This document shows, one piece after another, positions 54,417 through 62,376 of a stretch of DNA of 64,000 nucleotides. The stretch spans positions 94,663 to 158,662 of the forward strand of contig JAHHHC010000011.1 in assembly GCA_019359515.1 (NCBI GenBank), given 5' to 3'. This DNA is from Desmonostoc vinosum HA7617-LM4 (GTDB taxonomy: Bacteria > Cyanobacteriota > Cyanobacteriia > Cyanobacteriales > Nostocaceae). Made by a program: the position numbers and the translations under genes. Position 1 is the stretch's first letter; every line of letters begins with the position of its first letter. The notes below the pieces were generated by a model. That model was not told the origin of the DNA and searched no databases. It worked only from the letters and a program-made list of their open reading frames with translations.

Positions 54417-54748
54417 GTTATATCCCCGAATTCAGAGAGTGTGGAGAGTTAGATTCGGAGAGAAGGTTTTTTAAAATCAAAACGAATTACTCAACCGAAA
54501 ATAATCCTTATATCCACAAGTATATCACATCCTTGGCTTTTCAGCTCACACTGAAGCTAGATTTCCAAAGAATGCTCGTGGAATAGGCTTGTAAGACTAT
54601 TTATAACTTATTGTATTTTAATCGACTAAGTTACATTTTATTACATTTATGCTGACCATACTAAATGATCTTGGTTGGCGATCGCTTAGCAAGGATCTAT
54701 ATCGGTGGTGGGCCTAATTATACCACAATTGAGGGGATTGTTTCAGCA
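54417..54748. other. Probable long 5' leader of the RRM-rpsU pair
   Basis: About 330 bp without a gene. In related cyanobacteria the cold-regulated rbp genes have long leaders. Apart from that context I see no decisive motif here. Confidence 0.45.
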
Positions 54749-55603
54749 TCAGCTATGGGTGAACTGAGCTAGTATCTTTTCGGCTTGGGTACATAGTGTT
54801 TCGTGATACTGACCGTTGCTAGCTAGCAAACCACCCCACTGATTGATATCCCCTGTGTTATATTGCAAAGCTGTACCGTTGAAGTGAGTAAATTTACCAC
54901 CAGCTTCTGTAAGAATTAGTTCTGGGGCGGCTAGATCCCAGTCTTTTGGGGCGGATTTACCTGAAAGGGAGATGTAAATATCTGCCTGTTGTTCGACGAT
55001 AGCAGCAATTTTACAACCTACACTACCAATGGCTTTGTGATTTTGACAAGGTAAATTTTGTAGTAAATAGTCTAATCGTTGATTGCGGTGAGAACGACTC
55101 ACAACTATAGTTAAATCTTCGATTCGTTTACCTGATGACACTTGTAAGGGAACAGATTGCTCACGGGTTTCGACAAAAGCTCCACCACCTTTGATACCAG
55201 AGTATAATTTTTCAGCTTCTGGTACTACTACCACGGCTAATACTGGGGATTTTTCCTTGACTAAGGCCATGTGAACTGCATAGTCTCCAGTTTTTTTAAT
55301 AAAGTCACGCGTACCATCCAAAGGATCTATAATCCACACCCACTTGGAAGTATCACTGTACGGTTGCGATTCGTAGGTTTCTTCGCAGATGTAAATAAAA
55401 TCTTCGTTACCTAAAGCAGTTTGTAGCTTTTTCAGAATATATTCACTAACAGCGACATCTGCAACTGTGACAGGCTCATTCTGTTTGTACTGCACGTCTA
55501 GATTGGAATTTTCTGCTGTCTGGTGGTAATAAGACTTTAGTATATCTGCTGCTCCCCAACCCACAGTCCGAGCGATCGCTAATATTTCTTGTAGGTTTTT
55601 CAT
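54749..55603 (-). CDS. cysQ: CysQ-like 3'(2'),5'-bisphosphate nucleotidase / inositol phosphatase family
   Basis: A 284-residue protein from ATG 55603 (MKNLQEILAIARTVGWGAADI). The open frame extends 38 codons upstream but overlaps the sugar kinase gene. Metal/phosphatase motifs: EDFIYICEET, WIIDPLDGTRDF and the C-terminal DWDLAAPELILTEAGG. Members hydrolyse adenosine 3',5'-bisphosphate or related phosphates in sulfur metabolism. It lies 31 bp after the sugar kinase gene. CysQ versus other family members is not settled. Confidence 0.85.
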   Translation of the reverse strand: MKNLQEILAIARTVGWGAADILKSYYHQTAENSNLDVQYKQNEPVTVADVAVSEYILKKLQTALGNEDFIYICEETYESQPYSDTSKWVWIIDPLDGTRDFIKKTGDYAVHMALVKEKSPVLAVVVVPEAEKLYSGIKGGGAFVETREQSVPLQVSSGKRIEDLTIVVSRSHRNQRLDYLLQNLPCQNHKAIGSVGCKIAAIVEQQADIYISLSGKSAPKDWDLAAPELILTEAGGKFTHFNGTALQYNTGDINQWGGLLASNGQYHETLCTQAEKILAQFTHS

Positions 55604-55634
55604 TTTTAAATTTTGAATCCCCCGAAATAGCTCA

Positions 55635-56510
55635 TTATTTAATATTTTGCATCCAGCGCCGTGTACCAAAAAATTGACACGAGTAAGCAGCGATATCAGC
55701 TGCTTGGGTGAGCGCATTCATAAAACTTGTCTGTAGAATGTGGTAGCAGAAGGCACCGTGAAAAATATCTCCGGCTCCTAGTGTGTCAACCGCTTGAGTA
55801 TGCGGTACATCTACAGTACCAGTTTTACTGCCACTTAGATATTGAATTGCTTTTCCTCCGTGGGTGATAGCGATATGCTGAATATTAAATTCACTGAGAT
55901 AACCAAAAACTTCTTCCTCAGTATGACAGTTGGGGGGATAAAAATTAGCAGAACAAATTGCATAATCAACAAAATGCAAAAGTTGCTCAAATCCAGGTTT
56001 CCAGCTACCGCCATCGATCGCTACTGGGATATTCTGAGATTTAGCCATTTGCGCGATGGCACATCCAACGATCATTTGATGTCCATCAATTAGTACTATA
56101 TCGACGTTTTGCAAAATATCCGATGGGATGGATACGCTAGTTTTTTGAGTTTTTATAGCATTGATGGAGATTACAGCCCTTTCACCTGTGGCTTGGGTGA
56201 CAATAATAGAAGAAACTGGCACTATTGCATCAATTGTGGAATCTAGATCAGCGATCGCAACTTTGTGGCTTGCTAAATCTTCACGAATTAGCTGCGTCAT
56301 GGGGTGAGAACCCACCACACCCAAAACTTGAGCTTGATTACCCAAATGGCTGAAAGTGACAGCTGCGTTTGTAGCTGGGCCACCTGCTGCCACAGTATAA
56401 TCAGCAGCAACCATCTTTTGATTGTTTTTGGGTGCAGACTCAGCAAGATAGATCAAATCCAAGGTTACTAAGCCCACAAATAAACCACGAAAAGATTTGT
56501 CATTTGTCAT
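55635..56510 (-). CDS. PfkB-family sugar kinase
   Basis: A 291-residue ribokinase-fold protein. GGPATNAAVTFSHLG (43-57) is the first PfkB signature region, and DTLGAGD (242-248) is the second signature, with the catalytic aspartate. Substrate unknown (fructose, ribose, adenosine and others are phosphorylated in the family). It heads a two-gene unit with the cysQ-like gene, and is divergent from rsmI across a heptamer-rich 60 bp. Confidence 0.88.
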   Translation of the reverse strand: MTNDKSFRGLFVGLVTLDLIYLAESAPKNNQKMVAADYTVAAGGPATNAAVTFSHLGNQAQVLGVVGSHPMTQLIREDLASHKVAIADLDSTIDAIVPVSSIIVTQATGERAVISINAIKTQKTSVSIPSDILQNVDIVLIDGHQMIVGCAIAQMAKSQNIPVAIDGGSWKPGFEQLLHFVDYAICSANFYPPNCHTEEEVFGYLSEFNIQHIAITHGGKAIQYLSGSKTGTVDVPHTQAVDTLGAGDIFHGAFCYHILQTSFMNALTQAADIAAYSCQFFGTRRWMQNIK

Positions 56511-56572
56511 TGTTTATTCTCCGCGTCCCCGCGTCCCCCCATCCCCGTCTCCCCACCTCCCACCCCCTACTC

Positions 56573-57439
56573 ATGCAAACTGATCCTAAACCAGGAATAC
56601 TTTACGTTGTCGGTACGCCAATTGGCAATCTAGAAGATATGACTTTTCGGGCGGTGCGAATTTTACAAACTGTGGATCTGATTGCAGCAGAAGATACTCG
56701 TCACACAGGGAAACTGCTACAGCATTTTCAAATTCAAACACCGCAAGTAAGTTATCACGAACACAATCGTAGTAGCCGGATTCCAGAGTTATTAGAGCAT
56801 TTAACTAATGGTAAAGCGATCGCGATTGTCAGTGATGCGGGGATGCCAGGAATTTCTGATCCTGGATATGAACTGGTGAAAGCTTGCGTTGCAGCAGGGA
56901 TTACAGTTGTGCCGATACCTGGTGCTAGCGCTGCAATTACAGCTTTGAGTGCAGCGGGATTACCAACAGTTCGGTTTGTGTTTGAGGGCTTTTTACCACC
57001 AAAAGCTCAACAACGGCGAGAGTATTTAGAGTCTTTACAAGCAGAATCTCGCACAATGATTTTCTATGAATCACCACATCGGTTGCGAGACACTTTACAA
57101 GATTTAGCAGAAGTTTGGGGACGCGATCGCCAAATTGTGCTAGCGCGAGAGTTAACAAAATTATTTGAAGAGTTTTGGCGGGGAACAATTGCTGAGGCGA
57201 TCGCCCACTACAATCAACGTGAACCTCAAGGTGAATATACTTTAGTAGTAGCGGGAATTCCACCTACTCAGTTACAACTCACAGAAGCAGAACTCAAAGC
57301 CGAATTAAAGCAATTAATGAGTCAAGGAATATCGCGATCGCAAGCTAGCCGTCAGTTAGCAAAAGTTACTTCCCTGCCCCGTCGCCACCTCTATCAACTA
57401 GCACTTTCTATAGTGCTAAATTCCGATCCCCAATTTTAA
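56573..57439 (+). CDS. rsmI: 16S rRNA 2'-O-ribose C1402 methyltransferase
   Basis: A 288-residue protein from ATG 56573, where the family N-terminus MQTDPKPGILYVVGTPIGNLEDM begins. The open frame upstream is repeat-derived (GCGTCCC heptamers, about 56520-56540). Tetrapyrrole-methylase fold motifs: AAEDTRHTGKLL, VSDAGMPGISDPGYELV, VPIPGASAAITALSAAGL and FYESPHRL. RsmI methylates the decoding-centre cytidine. Confidence 0.94.
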   Translation: MQTDPKPGILYVVGTPIGNLEDMTFRAVRILQTVDLIAAEDTRHTGKLLQHFQIQTPQVSYHEHNRSSRIPELLEHLTNGKAIAIVSDAGMPGISDPGYELVKACVAAGITVVPIPGASAAITALSAAGLPTVRFVFEGFLPPKAQQRREYLESLQAESRTMIFYESPHRLRDTLQDLAEVWGRDRQIVLARELTKLFEEFWRGTIAEAIAHYNQREPQGEYTLVVAGIPPTQLQLTEAELKAELKQLMSQGISRSQASRQLAKVTSLPRRHLYQLALSIVLNSDPQF

Positions 57440-57470
57440 ATAATTCGTAATTCGTAATTAAATCAAGATT

Positions 57471-57710
57471 TTATTGATGAATAGTAATAATATTTAATCT
57501 GGAGTAATCCAGCGAGTAAATATCGTTAGTATTAAAGCTGAATGCTCCATAATATGCGTTGCTTACAGAGTTTATGCTATCAAAATAGTTGATTATTTGA
57601 ATGTTAGAATAGTTACCTGCTAACACATGCTTAACTTGTACTACTTCTACCTCATGTATAAAGCTTTTTACATCAGGATAACTAAAGTCAAAAATTTGTA
57701 TTTTAGCCAT
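57471..57710 (-). CDS. Small leader-like hypothetical protein
   Basis: A 79-residue protein MAKIQIFDFSYPDVKSFIHEVE..., then QVKHVLAGNYSNIQ. The N-terminus resembles the start of the microviridin-locus peptides (M-x-x-I-x-V-x-x-L/F). The VLAGN could be a leader end before an Asn/Tyr/Ser-rich C-terminal half (NYFDSINSVSNAYYGAFSFN). A TATAAT lies just 5 bases before the ATG and a Shine-Dalgarno site is not obvious. It may be a RiPP-type precursor without visible enzymes, or a plain hypothetical. Confidence 0.45.
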   Translation of the reverse strand: MAKIQIFDFSYPDVKSFIHEVEVVQVKHVLAGNYSNIQIINYFDSINSVSNAYYGAFSFNTNDIYSLDYSRLNIITIHQ

Positions 57711-58282
57711 TACATTATATGAGTTCCCGAATCAATGGTTAATTTGACTTTACTGCTTTGACTTTATATTAATCTTATCAATTAAATTGTTACACTTCAT
57801 GTTTTTTGGCAAACACCTAAAAAAGATAATGCAAAATTACATATATTGTTGATTTTTAGGACTCAACTAAATTTGTATGCATCGAAAATTACATAGCGTT
57901 TTTTATTCGGGTGAGTACTGGCTTATTAACCAATTGTAGAAGTAATTCATTAATTGCCCCTACCATGTACCTTACTTACTTGGAATTCGCTATAAATACT
58001 TTTATAATATTCACTAGCTGATTGTCTATCTTGAAAATAGGGAGTGGAGAGTAGGAAATAGAGAGTGAGAGAAGAGGAATTTTAATTGTATCTCGTCTCT
58101 CATACTACAGAGAGTAGATTAAGGCGCTAGCAATATTTAGCAAGATGCCGATTTGACAGCCCAAAAGTGTGTATAGCCTGTTCAAGCGAATAGCCTCTAA
58201 ATATTGGTTTTCGCATAGGGGTTTTGCGAAGTTTGAGGCTAATATTACAATGGAAATTATCCATAATGAGGAACAATTAAGA
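57711..58282. other. Gene-free AT-rich region
   Basis: About 570 bp. I see a GAGAGTAGG/GAGAGTGAG type short repeat near 58040-58070 and otherwise nothing. It contains the leader of the second rpsU. Confidence 0.5.
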
Positions 58283-58462
58283 ATGACCCAAGTGGTTCTA
58301 GGAGAAAACGAAGGAATAGACTCAGCTCTGCGTCGGTTTAAACGCCAGGTCTCTAAAGCTGGTATATTGGCCGATGTGAAGTATCATCGGCACTTTGAAA
58401 CACCGCTAGAAAAGCGCAAACGTAAGGCAGTGGCAGCTAGACGCAAGCGACGTTTTAAATAA
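58283..58462 (+). CDS. rpsU: 30S ribosomal protein S21 (copy 2)
   Basis: A 59-residue basic protein, [44 protein letters not shown]..., from ATG 58283 with GAGGAA 9 bases upstream. The longer open frame to 58169 has no support. It differs from copy 1 mainly after residue 30 and at the C-terminus (AARRKRRFK). It is monocistronic, unlike copy 1. A hairpin (ACACCCC/GGGGTGT, 58561-58579) lies 100 bp downstream. Confidence 0.93.
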   Translation: MTQVVLGENEGIDSALRRFKRQVSKAGILADVKYHRHFETPLEKRKRKAVAARRKRRFK

Positions 58463-58627
58463 ACCTATTTGGTTTGGTATGGCGTTGCTTGAGGTGATGA
58501 CCTGAAATTGAGTGACAGTGCATCGCCATTATACTTACAAAAAATTAAGAAAGATGTGCTACACCCCTTATCGGGGTGTGGATAAATAACACTGCCATGC
58601 TTTAAGTGAGTCAAAGTGTGATTATGG

Positions 58628-59266
58628 TTAGTCAGAAATATCTACAGTCCGACTATTGCAGCGGTTCATCGCTTTTTCTACTCCCTGCTTACAGCTTGAC
58701 TCTATACATTCAACTACAAACTGAAGTACAAGAGACATTAACTGAGTTTCAGCCGCAGAAAATCGTCCCAATACATGAGAGACAGTACCTGAGTCATCGC
58801 TAATAGCTGCACCTTTTGGTTTACCAATGCCTATTCGTAAACGGGGGAAGTTTTGGGTGCTAAGATGGGCGATCGCACTTTTCATACCGTTATGTCCCCC
58901 AGCAGAACCAGACAAGCGTAAGCGAGTCTTTCCCAAGGGTAAATCCATATCGTCATAAATCACTAGTACAGATTCCGGTGGTAGTTTATACCAATTTGTA
59001 ACTGCTTGGATTGATTGTCCTGAGCGATTCATATAAGTTAAGGGCTTCAGCAAGCGAATCTTACCACCGCCTGGGGCGATTCCTTCACCGAACTCCCCTT
59101 GAAACTTGCGATTTTCTGCTAGGGGAATTTGCCAGGAACGAGAGAGAGCATCTATAGCAGCAAAGCCAATATTGTGGCGCGTTTGGTCGTATTTAGGTTC
59201 TGGATTCCCCAACCCGACAATTAGCTGGGGAATTACCAAAACTGGTTGCTTAACAGCTTCTGTCAT
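58628..59266 (-). CDS. pth: Peptidyl-tRNA hydrolase
   Basis: A 212-residue protein: LIVGLGNPEPKYDQTRHNIGFAAIDAL near the N-terminus (catalytic His in RHNIG), KPLTYMNRSGQSI, VIYDDMDLPLGKTRLRLSGSAGGHNGMKSAIAHL and RLRIGIGKP. It releases tRNA from prematurely ended peptides. The C-terminal 20 residues are variable. It follows tatA on the same strand (36 bp gap). Confidence 0.95.
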   Translation of the reverse strand: MTEAVKQPVLVIPQLIVGLGNPEPKYDQTRHNIGFAAIDALSRSWQIPLAENRKFQGEFGEGIAPGGGKIRLLKPLTYMNRSGQSIQAVTNWYKLPPESVLVIYDDMDLPLGKTRLRLSGSAGGHNGMKSAIAHLSTQNFPRLRIGIGKPKGAAISDDSGTVSHVLGRFSAAETQLMSLVLQFVVECIESSCKQGVEKAMNRCNSRTVDISD

Positions 59267-59302
59267 TTGCAGGATGAAGTACGAATTATGAGTTTTTGTT
59301 CT

Positions 59303-59551
59303 TTAAGCTTCATCCTTCTTAACAGCCTCAATTTGCTTAGGTTCCAGTTCAGCAGTTGTTTTTACAGCTTGTTCTAGCTGTTCTGCTTCCTTTTGGAACT
59401 CATTTTGAAACTCCTTAGAAGCTTCTTGAAAACCACGAATAGCTTTCCCTACACTACGACCAATTTCCGGCAGTTTCTTGGGGCCAAAGATTAACAGTGC
59501 TACTACCATAATTACAGCCATTTCTGGCAGACCAATACCAAATATATTCAT
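59303..59551 (-). CDS. tatA: Twin-arginine translocase subunit TatA/E
   Basis: An 82-residue protein from ATG 59551 (MNIFGIGLPEMAVIMVVALLIFGPKKLPEIGRSVGKAIRGF): one membrane helix, the FGPKKLPE hinge, then an amphipathic helix and acidic tail. It forms the Tat pore that exports folded proteins such as the multicopper oxidase above. GGAG lies about 8 bases upstream of this ATG. Confidence 0.95.
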   Translation of the reverse strand: MNIFGIGLPEMAVIMVVALLIFGPKKLPEIGRSVGKAIRGFQEASKEFQNEFQKEAEQLEQAVKTTAELEPKQIEAVKKDEA

Positions 59552-59660
59552 TTTGTCTCCTATCAACTGGATGGCGATCGCAGAAACTTACATCTGTAGT
59601 TTAGTAAATTGTTAGTGGTCATTTGTCCTTTGTCCTTCGTGAATACCAATGACAAGTAAC

Positions 59661-59683
59661 AAAAAAACCCGGACTGGCCGGGT
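59661..59683 (-). terminator. Intrinsic terminator of psbH
   Basis: On the minus strand, ACCCGG-CCAG-TCCGGGT folds into a short GC stem followed by seven T. It lies 40 bp after the psbH stop. Confidence 0.85.
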
Positions 59684-59722
59684 GTAGTAACTTGTTATCC
59701 AAGCTTGATAGCTTTTTTGGAA

Positions 59723-59926
59723 TTAGCGGCCTAAGCTCCGCCAATCAACGTTTACATCCTGAACCAACAGAGTTTTATTGTAAAGTTGCAGAATAATCAA
59801 CAAAAATACGAAAAATAACAGCATAAAAACAGCCATTACAGGGGTAGTACCCCAACCTGGAGCCACCTTACCATATTCAGAGTTCAGGGGTTTCAGGATA
59901 TCTCCCAGCCTAGTCCGTTGTGCCAT
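59723..59926 (-). CDS. psbH: Photosystem II protein H
   Basis: A 67-residue protein, [50 protein letters not shown]..., with the PsbH N-terminal phospho-domain-like region and one membrane helix. It stabilises QA/QB and PSII assembly. It is divergent from psbN, 85 bp apart, the usual cyanobacterial arrangement. Confidence 0.97.
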   Translation of the reverse strand: MAQRTRLGDILKPLNSEYGKVAPGWGTTPVMAVFMLLFFVFLLIILQLYNKTLLVQDVNVDWRSLGR

Positions 59927-60011
59927 AGTTCACCTAAGATTAGTTGCCAAAGCTTTTTTTAATCTTCTGTAATATTCTATAAGAATAGCACTCATAATTT
60001 ATCTATAACTT

Positions 60012-60143
60012 ATGGAACCCGCAATAGTTCTTAGCATTTCTGTAGGCGCGGTGGTAGTAGCCATCACCGGGTTGGCTATTTATACCTCTTTTGGCCCTCC
60101 TAGCAAGGAATTGAGCGATCCCTTTGAAGATCACGAAGATTAG
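60012..60143 (+). CDS. psbN: PsbN, photosystem II assembly protein
   Basis: A 43-residue protein starting MEPAIVLSISVGAVVVAITG and ending KELSDPFEDHED, with one membrane helix. It matches PsbN, which is needed for PSII repair and assembly. It is divergent to psbH. Confidence 0.95.
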   Translation: MEPAIVLSISVGAVVVAITGLAIYTSFGPPSKELSDPFEDHED

Positions 60144-60244
60144 AAGGAACTGGGGATTGGGGAATTATTATTTGTCATTTGTTATTAATTATTCTCCGCG
60201 TCCCCATGTCCTTGCGTCTTTTTCATCTCCTCACTCCCTATTTG

Positions 60245-60538
60245 TCAGCCAACAGACAGGGGCGGGGGAAACCGGATGTCTGCATTGAAGTGTTCGATAT
60301 TGGCACTATAATGAATCGGAAAGATATATTCTAAATTTTCATGGGGACGGGGAATAATGCGATCGCAAAGTACTTCGCCTCCATGAACTCGCTGCGCTGC
60401 TTCCAGTCCTGCACTTACAGCCATATTTACCTCCCCGACATCTCCCCGAATTAGCACGGTAATTCGTCCCAAATCAGTATTTTCAAAACCTACAAGAGTA
60501 ATGCGGGCGGCTTTACACATGGCGTCCCCCACTTCCAT
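60245..60538 (-). pseudogene. 5'-truncated BMC-domain shell protein (CcmK-like)
   Basis: From ATG 60538 the 97-residue protein reads MEVGDAMCKAARITLVGFENTDLGRITVLIRGDVGEV...RPHENLEYIFPIHYS, the BMC (hexameric shell) fold. The family has another strand before this (xxAVGxIExxGxPxxx). Upstream the frame continues SEVYGVPTA and is then cut by a TAG at about 60563-60565, with no start codon beyond it. The first beta strand is therefore missing. The break lies 25 bp from the terminator of the integrated element's first gene, so the element probably removed or replaced the 5' end. The C-terminal tail (NIEHFNADIRFPPPLSVG) is longer than usual. Confidence 0.65.
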
Positions 60539-60590
60539 TGCTGTAGGAACGCCATAAACTTCACTCTAGCCTAATAACTGATAATTTAAA

Positions 60591-60609
60591 ACTCCCCTTA
60601 TTGGGGAGT
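60591..60609 (-). terminator. Hairpin terminator at the element's left end
   Basis: ACTCCCC-AATAA-GGGGAGT followed by TTTTAAATT on the minus strand, 7 bp after the stop of the 60616-61047 gene. Confidence 0.75.
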
Positions 60610-60615
60610 AATAAG

Positions 60616-61047
60616 CTAATTTATCGCTTGTTTCAGTTCCTTGAACATCAGTCTTAGAGCGTAAGCAGCAGTTTGACTAATTATTAAGTTGCCAAAGCCG
60701 CGTTTAATCTCGCTTTCCTTCACAGATGAAGCTTTGTCAGCAAGCGACTGATCGAGTGACAACTGCATGTTTTGCAACGTCAAATTTAAGATGGCTTCAA
60801 TCTGTGGCTGCTGTTCTTTCGGCAGCATCGGCAGGAGTGACTCTCTTAGTGAACGCTTCAGTTCATCCATTGCTTTTTTCTGAGCTTTGCCTATGGCCTT
60901 CTGCTTCCAGAGTTCCGGAGTGTTCTGTTCTGGAACGTGATACAGTTCCAGAACAGAAAAACCCAGGTTTAGAGGCATATACCGATGTTCCAGAACACAT
61001 TCAAGCCGTTCCAGAACATCTGCACTGGGTAGAAACTTACTGCCCAT
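60616..61047 (-). CDS. Hypothetical helical protein of the integrated element
   Basis: The frame has 143 codons. The part from about residue 55 on (ELWKQKAIGKAQKKAMDELKRSLRESLLPML...RGFGNLIISQTAAYALRLMFKELKQAIN) looks like a real soluble helical protein. The first 50 residues (repeats of VLER/VLEH) come from palindromic GTTCCAGAAC units shared with the opposite-strand frame, so the true start may be later. I do not recognise the family. An intrinsic terminator follows. Confidence 0.5.
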   Translation of the reverse strand: MGSKFLPSADVLERLECVLEHRYMPLNLGFSVLELYHVPEQNTPELWKQKAIGKAQKKAMDELKRSLRESLLPMLPKEQQPQIEAILNLTLQNMQLSLDQSLADKASSVKESEIKRGFGNLIISQTAAYALRLMFKELKQAIN

Positions 61048-61244
61048 CCCAGCGCAAGCATAACCATTACTATCGCTACTGCTACAAGCAAGGGGGAAAA
61101 ATTAAGCATCGGCACATAAGCGGCGGCAATGTGCGATCGCCGATTACCCAACAGAGGAAGCAAGAGGTAGAGATTGCGATAGGTTCAGGGCGATCGCCCA
61201 GTGAAATAGAAAAGTTAATCCGCTCGTGGCGTTCGTGTGAATGA
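60849..61244 (+). CDS. Hypothetical protein with V-P-E repeats and basic domain
   Basis: The frame is open from 60726; a GTG at 60849 is one possible start, and the true start is unclear. Residues with a five-fold V(P/L)E motif (VPEC, VLER, VPEQ, VPEH, VPEH) precede a compact domain, HWVETYCPSQRKHNHYYRYCYKQ then GGKIKHRHISGGNVRSP, and ...EIEKLIRSW. The latter pattern (YYRY...G...RHRHIPGG) is seen in small cyanobacterial proteins of unknown role on plasmids and integrated elements. It overlaps the opposite-strand gene head to head, so only one of the two N-termini can be fully coding. The C-terminal domain is the credible part. Confidence 0.5.
   Translation: MNASVHPLLFSELCLWPSASRVPECSVLERDTVPEQKNPGLEAYTDVPEHIQAVPEHLHWVETYCPSQRKHNHYYRYCYKQGGKIKHRHISGGNVRSPITQQRKQEVEIAIGSGRSPSEIEKLIRSWRSCE
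60927..61017. repeat. Four GTTCYGGAAC/GTTCCAGAAC palindromes
   Basis: Copies at 60927-60936, 60945-60954, 60987-60996 and 61008-61017, and a degenerate one at 60912. Spacings of 18, 42 and 21 bp keep the codon phase. They may be either coding repeats (V-P-E) or an operator array in a divergent region. Confidence 0.75.
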
Positions 61245-61285
61245 TGAATGCAGGCGATCGGCCCAGGAGCGATCGCGTAGCTTGG

Positions 61286-61444
61286 TCACTCCAGAGTACT
61301 GTAAGCTTCCCTTGTGAGAATTTCTAGCGCTTTGGTCAACATCACCGGATCGTCAAAAGCACCAGCCTCAAACTTTTGATAAAAAACACGAATTTTTAAA
61401 AACAACAAATCCTGGTTAGTCATTAACATTTGTTGCGTATTCAT
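61286..61444 (-). CDS. Small paralogous protein, copy 2 (52 aa)
   Basis: A 52-residue frame MNTQQMLMTNQDLLFLKIRVFYQKFEAGAFDDPVMLT..., with ATG 61444 three bases after the stop of the preceding gene. It aligns with the 52-residue protein upstream (LFxxIxxFYxxxxAGAxxxPxxLxxALExL). No membrane helix; probably helical. It forms a co-transcribed trio with the recombinase. Function unknown. Confidence 0.65.
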   Translation of the reverse strand: MNTQQMLMTNQDLLFLKIRVFYQKFEAGAFDDPVMLTKALEILTREAYSTLE

Positions 61445-61447
61445 CGG

Positions 61448-61606
61448 TTAATCCTCAACGGTGTTGGTACAAAGGTAATCAACATCGTCCCAGGCACTAT
61501 TAGCTAACGTCTCTAGCGCCACTGCCAAATCAAAAGGATGCTCGTAAGCACCCGCTTGTAACTGGCAGTAGAAAAACTCAATTCTGACAAATAAACTGTG
61601 GTTCAT
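61448..61606 (-). CDS. Small paralogous protein, copy 1 (52 aa)
   Basis: A 52-residue frame MNHSLFVRIEFFYCQLQAGAYEHPFDLAVALETL... Its ATG (61604-61606) overlaps the recombinase stop as ATGA, so translation is probably coupled. It is a paralogue of the next gene. Shared sequence and identical length argue that both are real. It could be an excision or accessory factor of the recombinase; no motif decides. Confidence 0.68.
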   Translation of the reverse strand: MNHSLFVRIEFFYCQLQAGAYEHPFDLAVALETLANSAWDDVDYLCTNTVED

Positions 61607-62178
61607 AAAGTGGCGATCGCGTTTTTAACTTGGTCTTGAGTCACATGAATGTACCGCCGGAGGGAATCTAAACTAGAATGCCCGGTAATCTCCTGAATAA
61701 TCGGTAAAGCAATACCTTGATTTCCTAGTTCGGTAGCTCCTGAGCGTCTAAAACTGTGAGTTGAATATCCTAGACCATCAAGTTTGGCCGCCAGTACAGC
61801 CCTTCTGAAAGCGTCATCAGCCGATTGAAACTGCAAATGACTACCGACACTTGCACCAGGGAATAAAAAATCATCATATTTCGGTTGAGATTCAAACCAG
61901 TAAAGCCGTAAGTAATTTTGCAACTTCTCATTAATTGGCACTTGCTTAGTTTTTTTGCACTTAGTACTCTGCTTTGGATAAGTGATAGTAGACAAAGGCT
62001 TACCATTTTCTTGGTAAACGTCACTAGTTTTCAACTTGCATACTTCACCCATGCGCGCACAAGTAAAATAGGCAATTTGAAAAATTAGTTTATGATTAGC
62101 TCTCTCAGTTGCACTAATCAACTTATCAAAATGCCCTTGTTGAAAAATAGCAGCTTGCCCATGTCCATTAACTTTCAT
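61603..62178 (-). CDS. Tyrosine recombinase (integrase), short form
   Basis: A 191-residue protein from ATG 62178 (AAAAGG 5 bases before); a GTG at 62184 is an alternative. The full catalytic set is visible: R in CARMGEVCKL, K near STKCKKTK, HSFRRSG (H, R), GHSSLDSLRRY (H) and the nucleophile Y in RRYIHVT. The N-terminal SAM-like core-binding domain of phage integrases is missing, so it is a catalytic-domain-only recombinase of the XerC/D type, as in some cyanobacterial elements. It is first in a leftward unit with two 52-residue proteins. Confidence 0.88.
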   Translation of the reverse strand: MKVNGHGQAAIFQQGHFDKLISATERANHKLIFQIAYFTCARMGEVCKLKTSDVYQENGKPLSTITYPKQSTKCKKTKQVPINEKLQNYLRLYWFESQPKYDDFLFPGASVGSHLQFQSADDAFRRAVLAAKLDGLGYSTHSFRRSGATELGNQGIALPIIQEITGHSSLDSLRRYIHVTQDQVKNAIATL

Positions 62179-62376
62179 ATACACCTTTTAATACACCATA
62201 AATAAAATCATGTATATGGTGAAATTAGCTAACAGTTATTAGCCAATCAAGTATAGGCACAGTAAGCAATGCAACCAATCAGTGAATCTACAGCTTTTAG
62301 GTAAAAGATGTAAATTTACTATTTTTTATCTGGCTCTTATAAAAGATTTAGATAACTTCAATCATTACTTGAAAAA

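Noticed and set aside
54749..55717. Longer cysQ-like start at 55717
   Set aside because: The extra 38 codons overlap the sugar kinase end and do not resemble the family; ATG 55603 begins at the conserved N-terminus.
58606..58803. Plus-strand frame over the pth 3' end
   Set aside because: It lies antisense to conserved pth sequence; no ribosome site.
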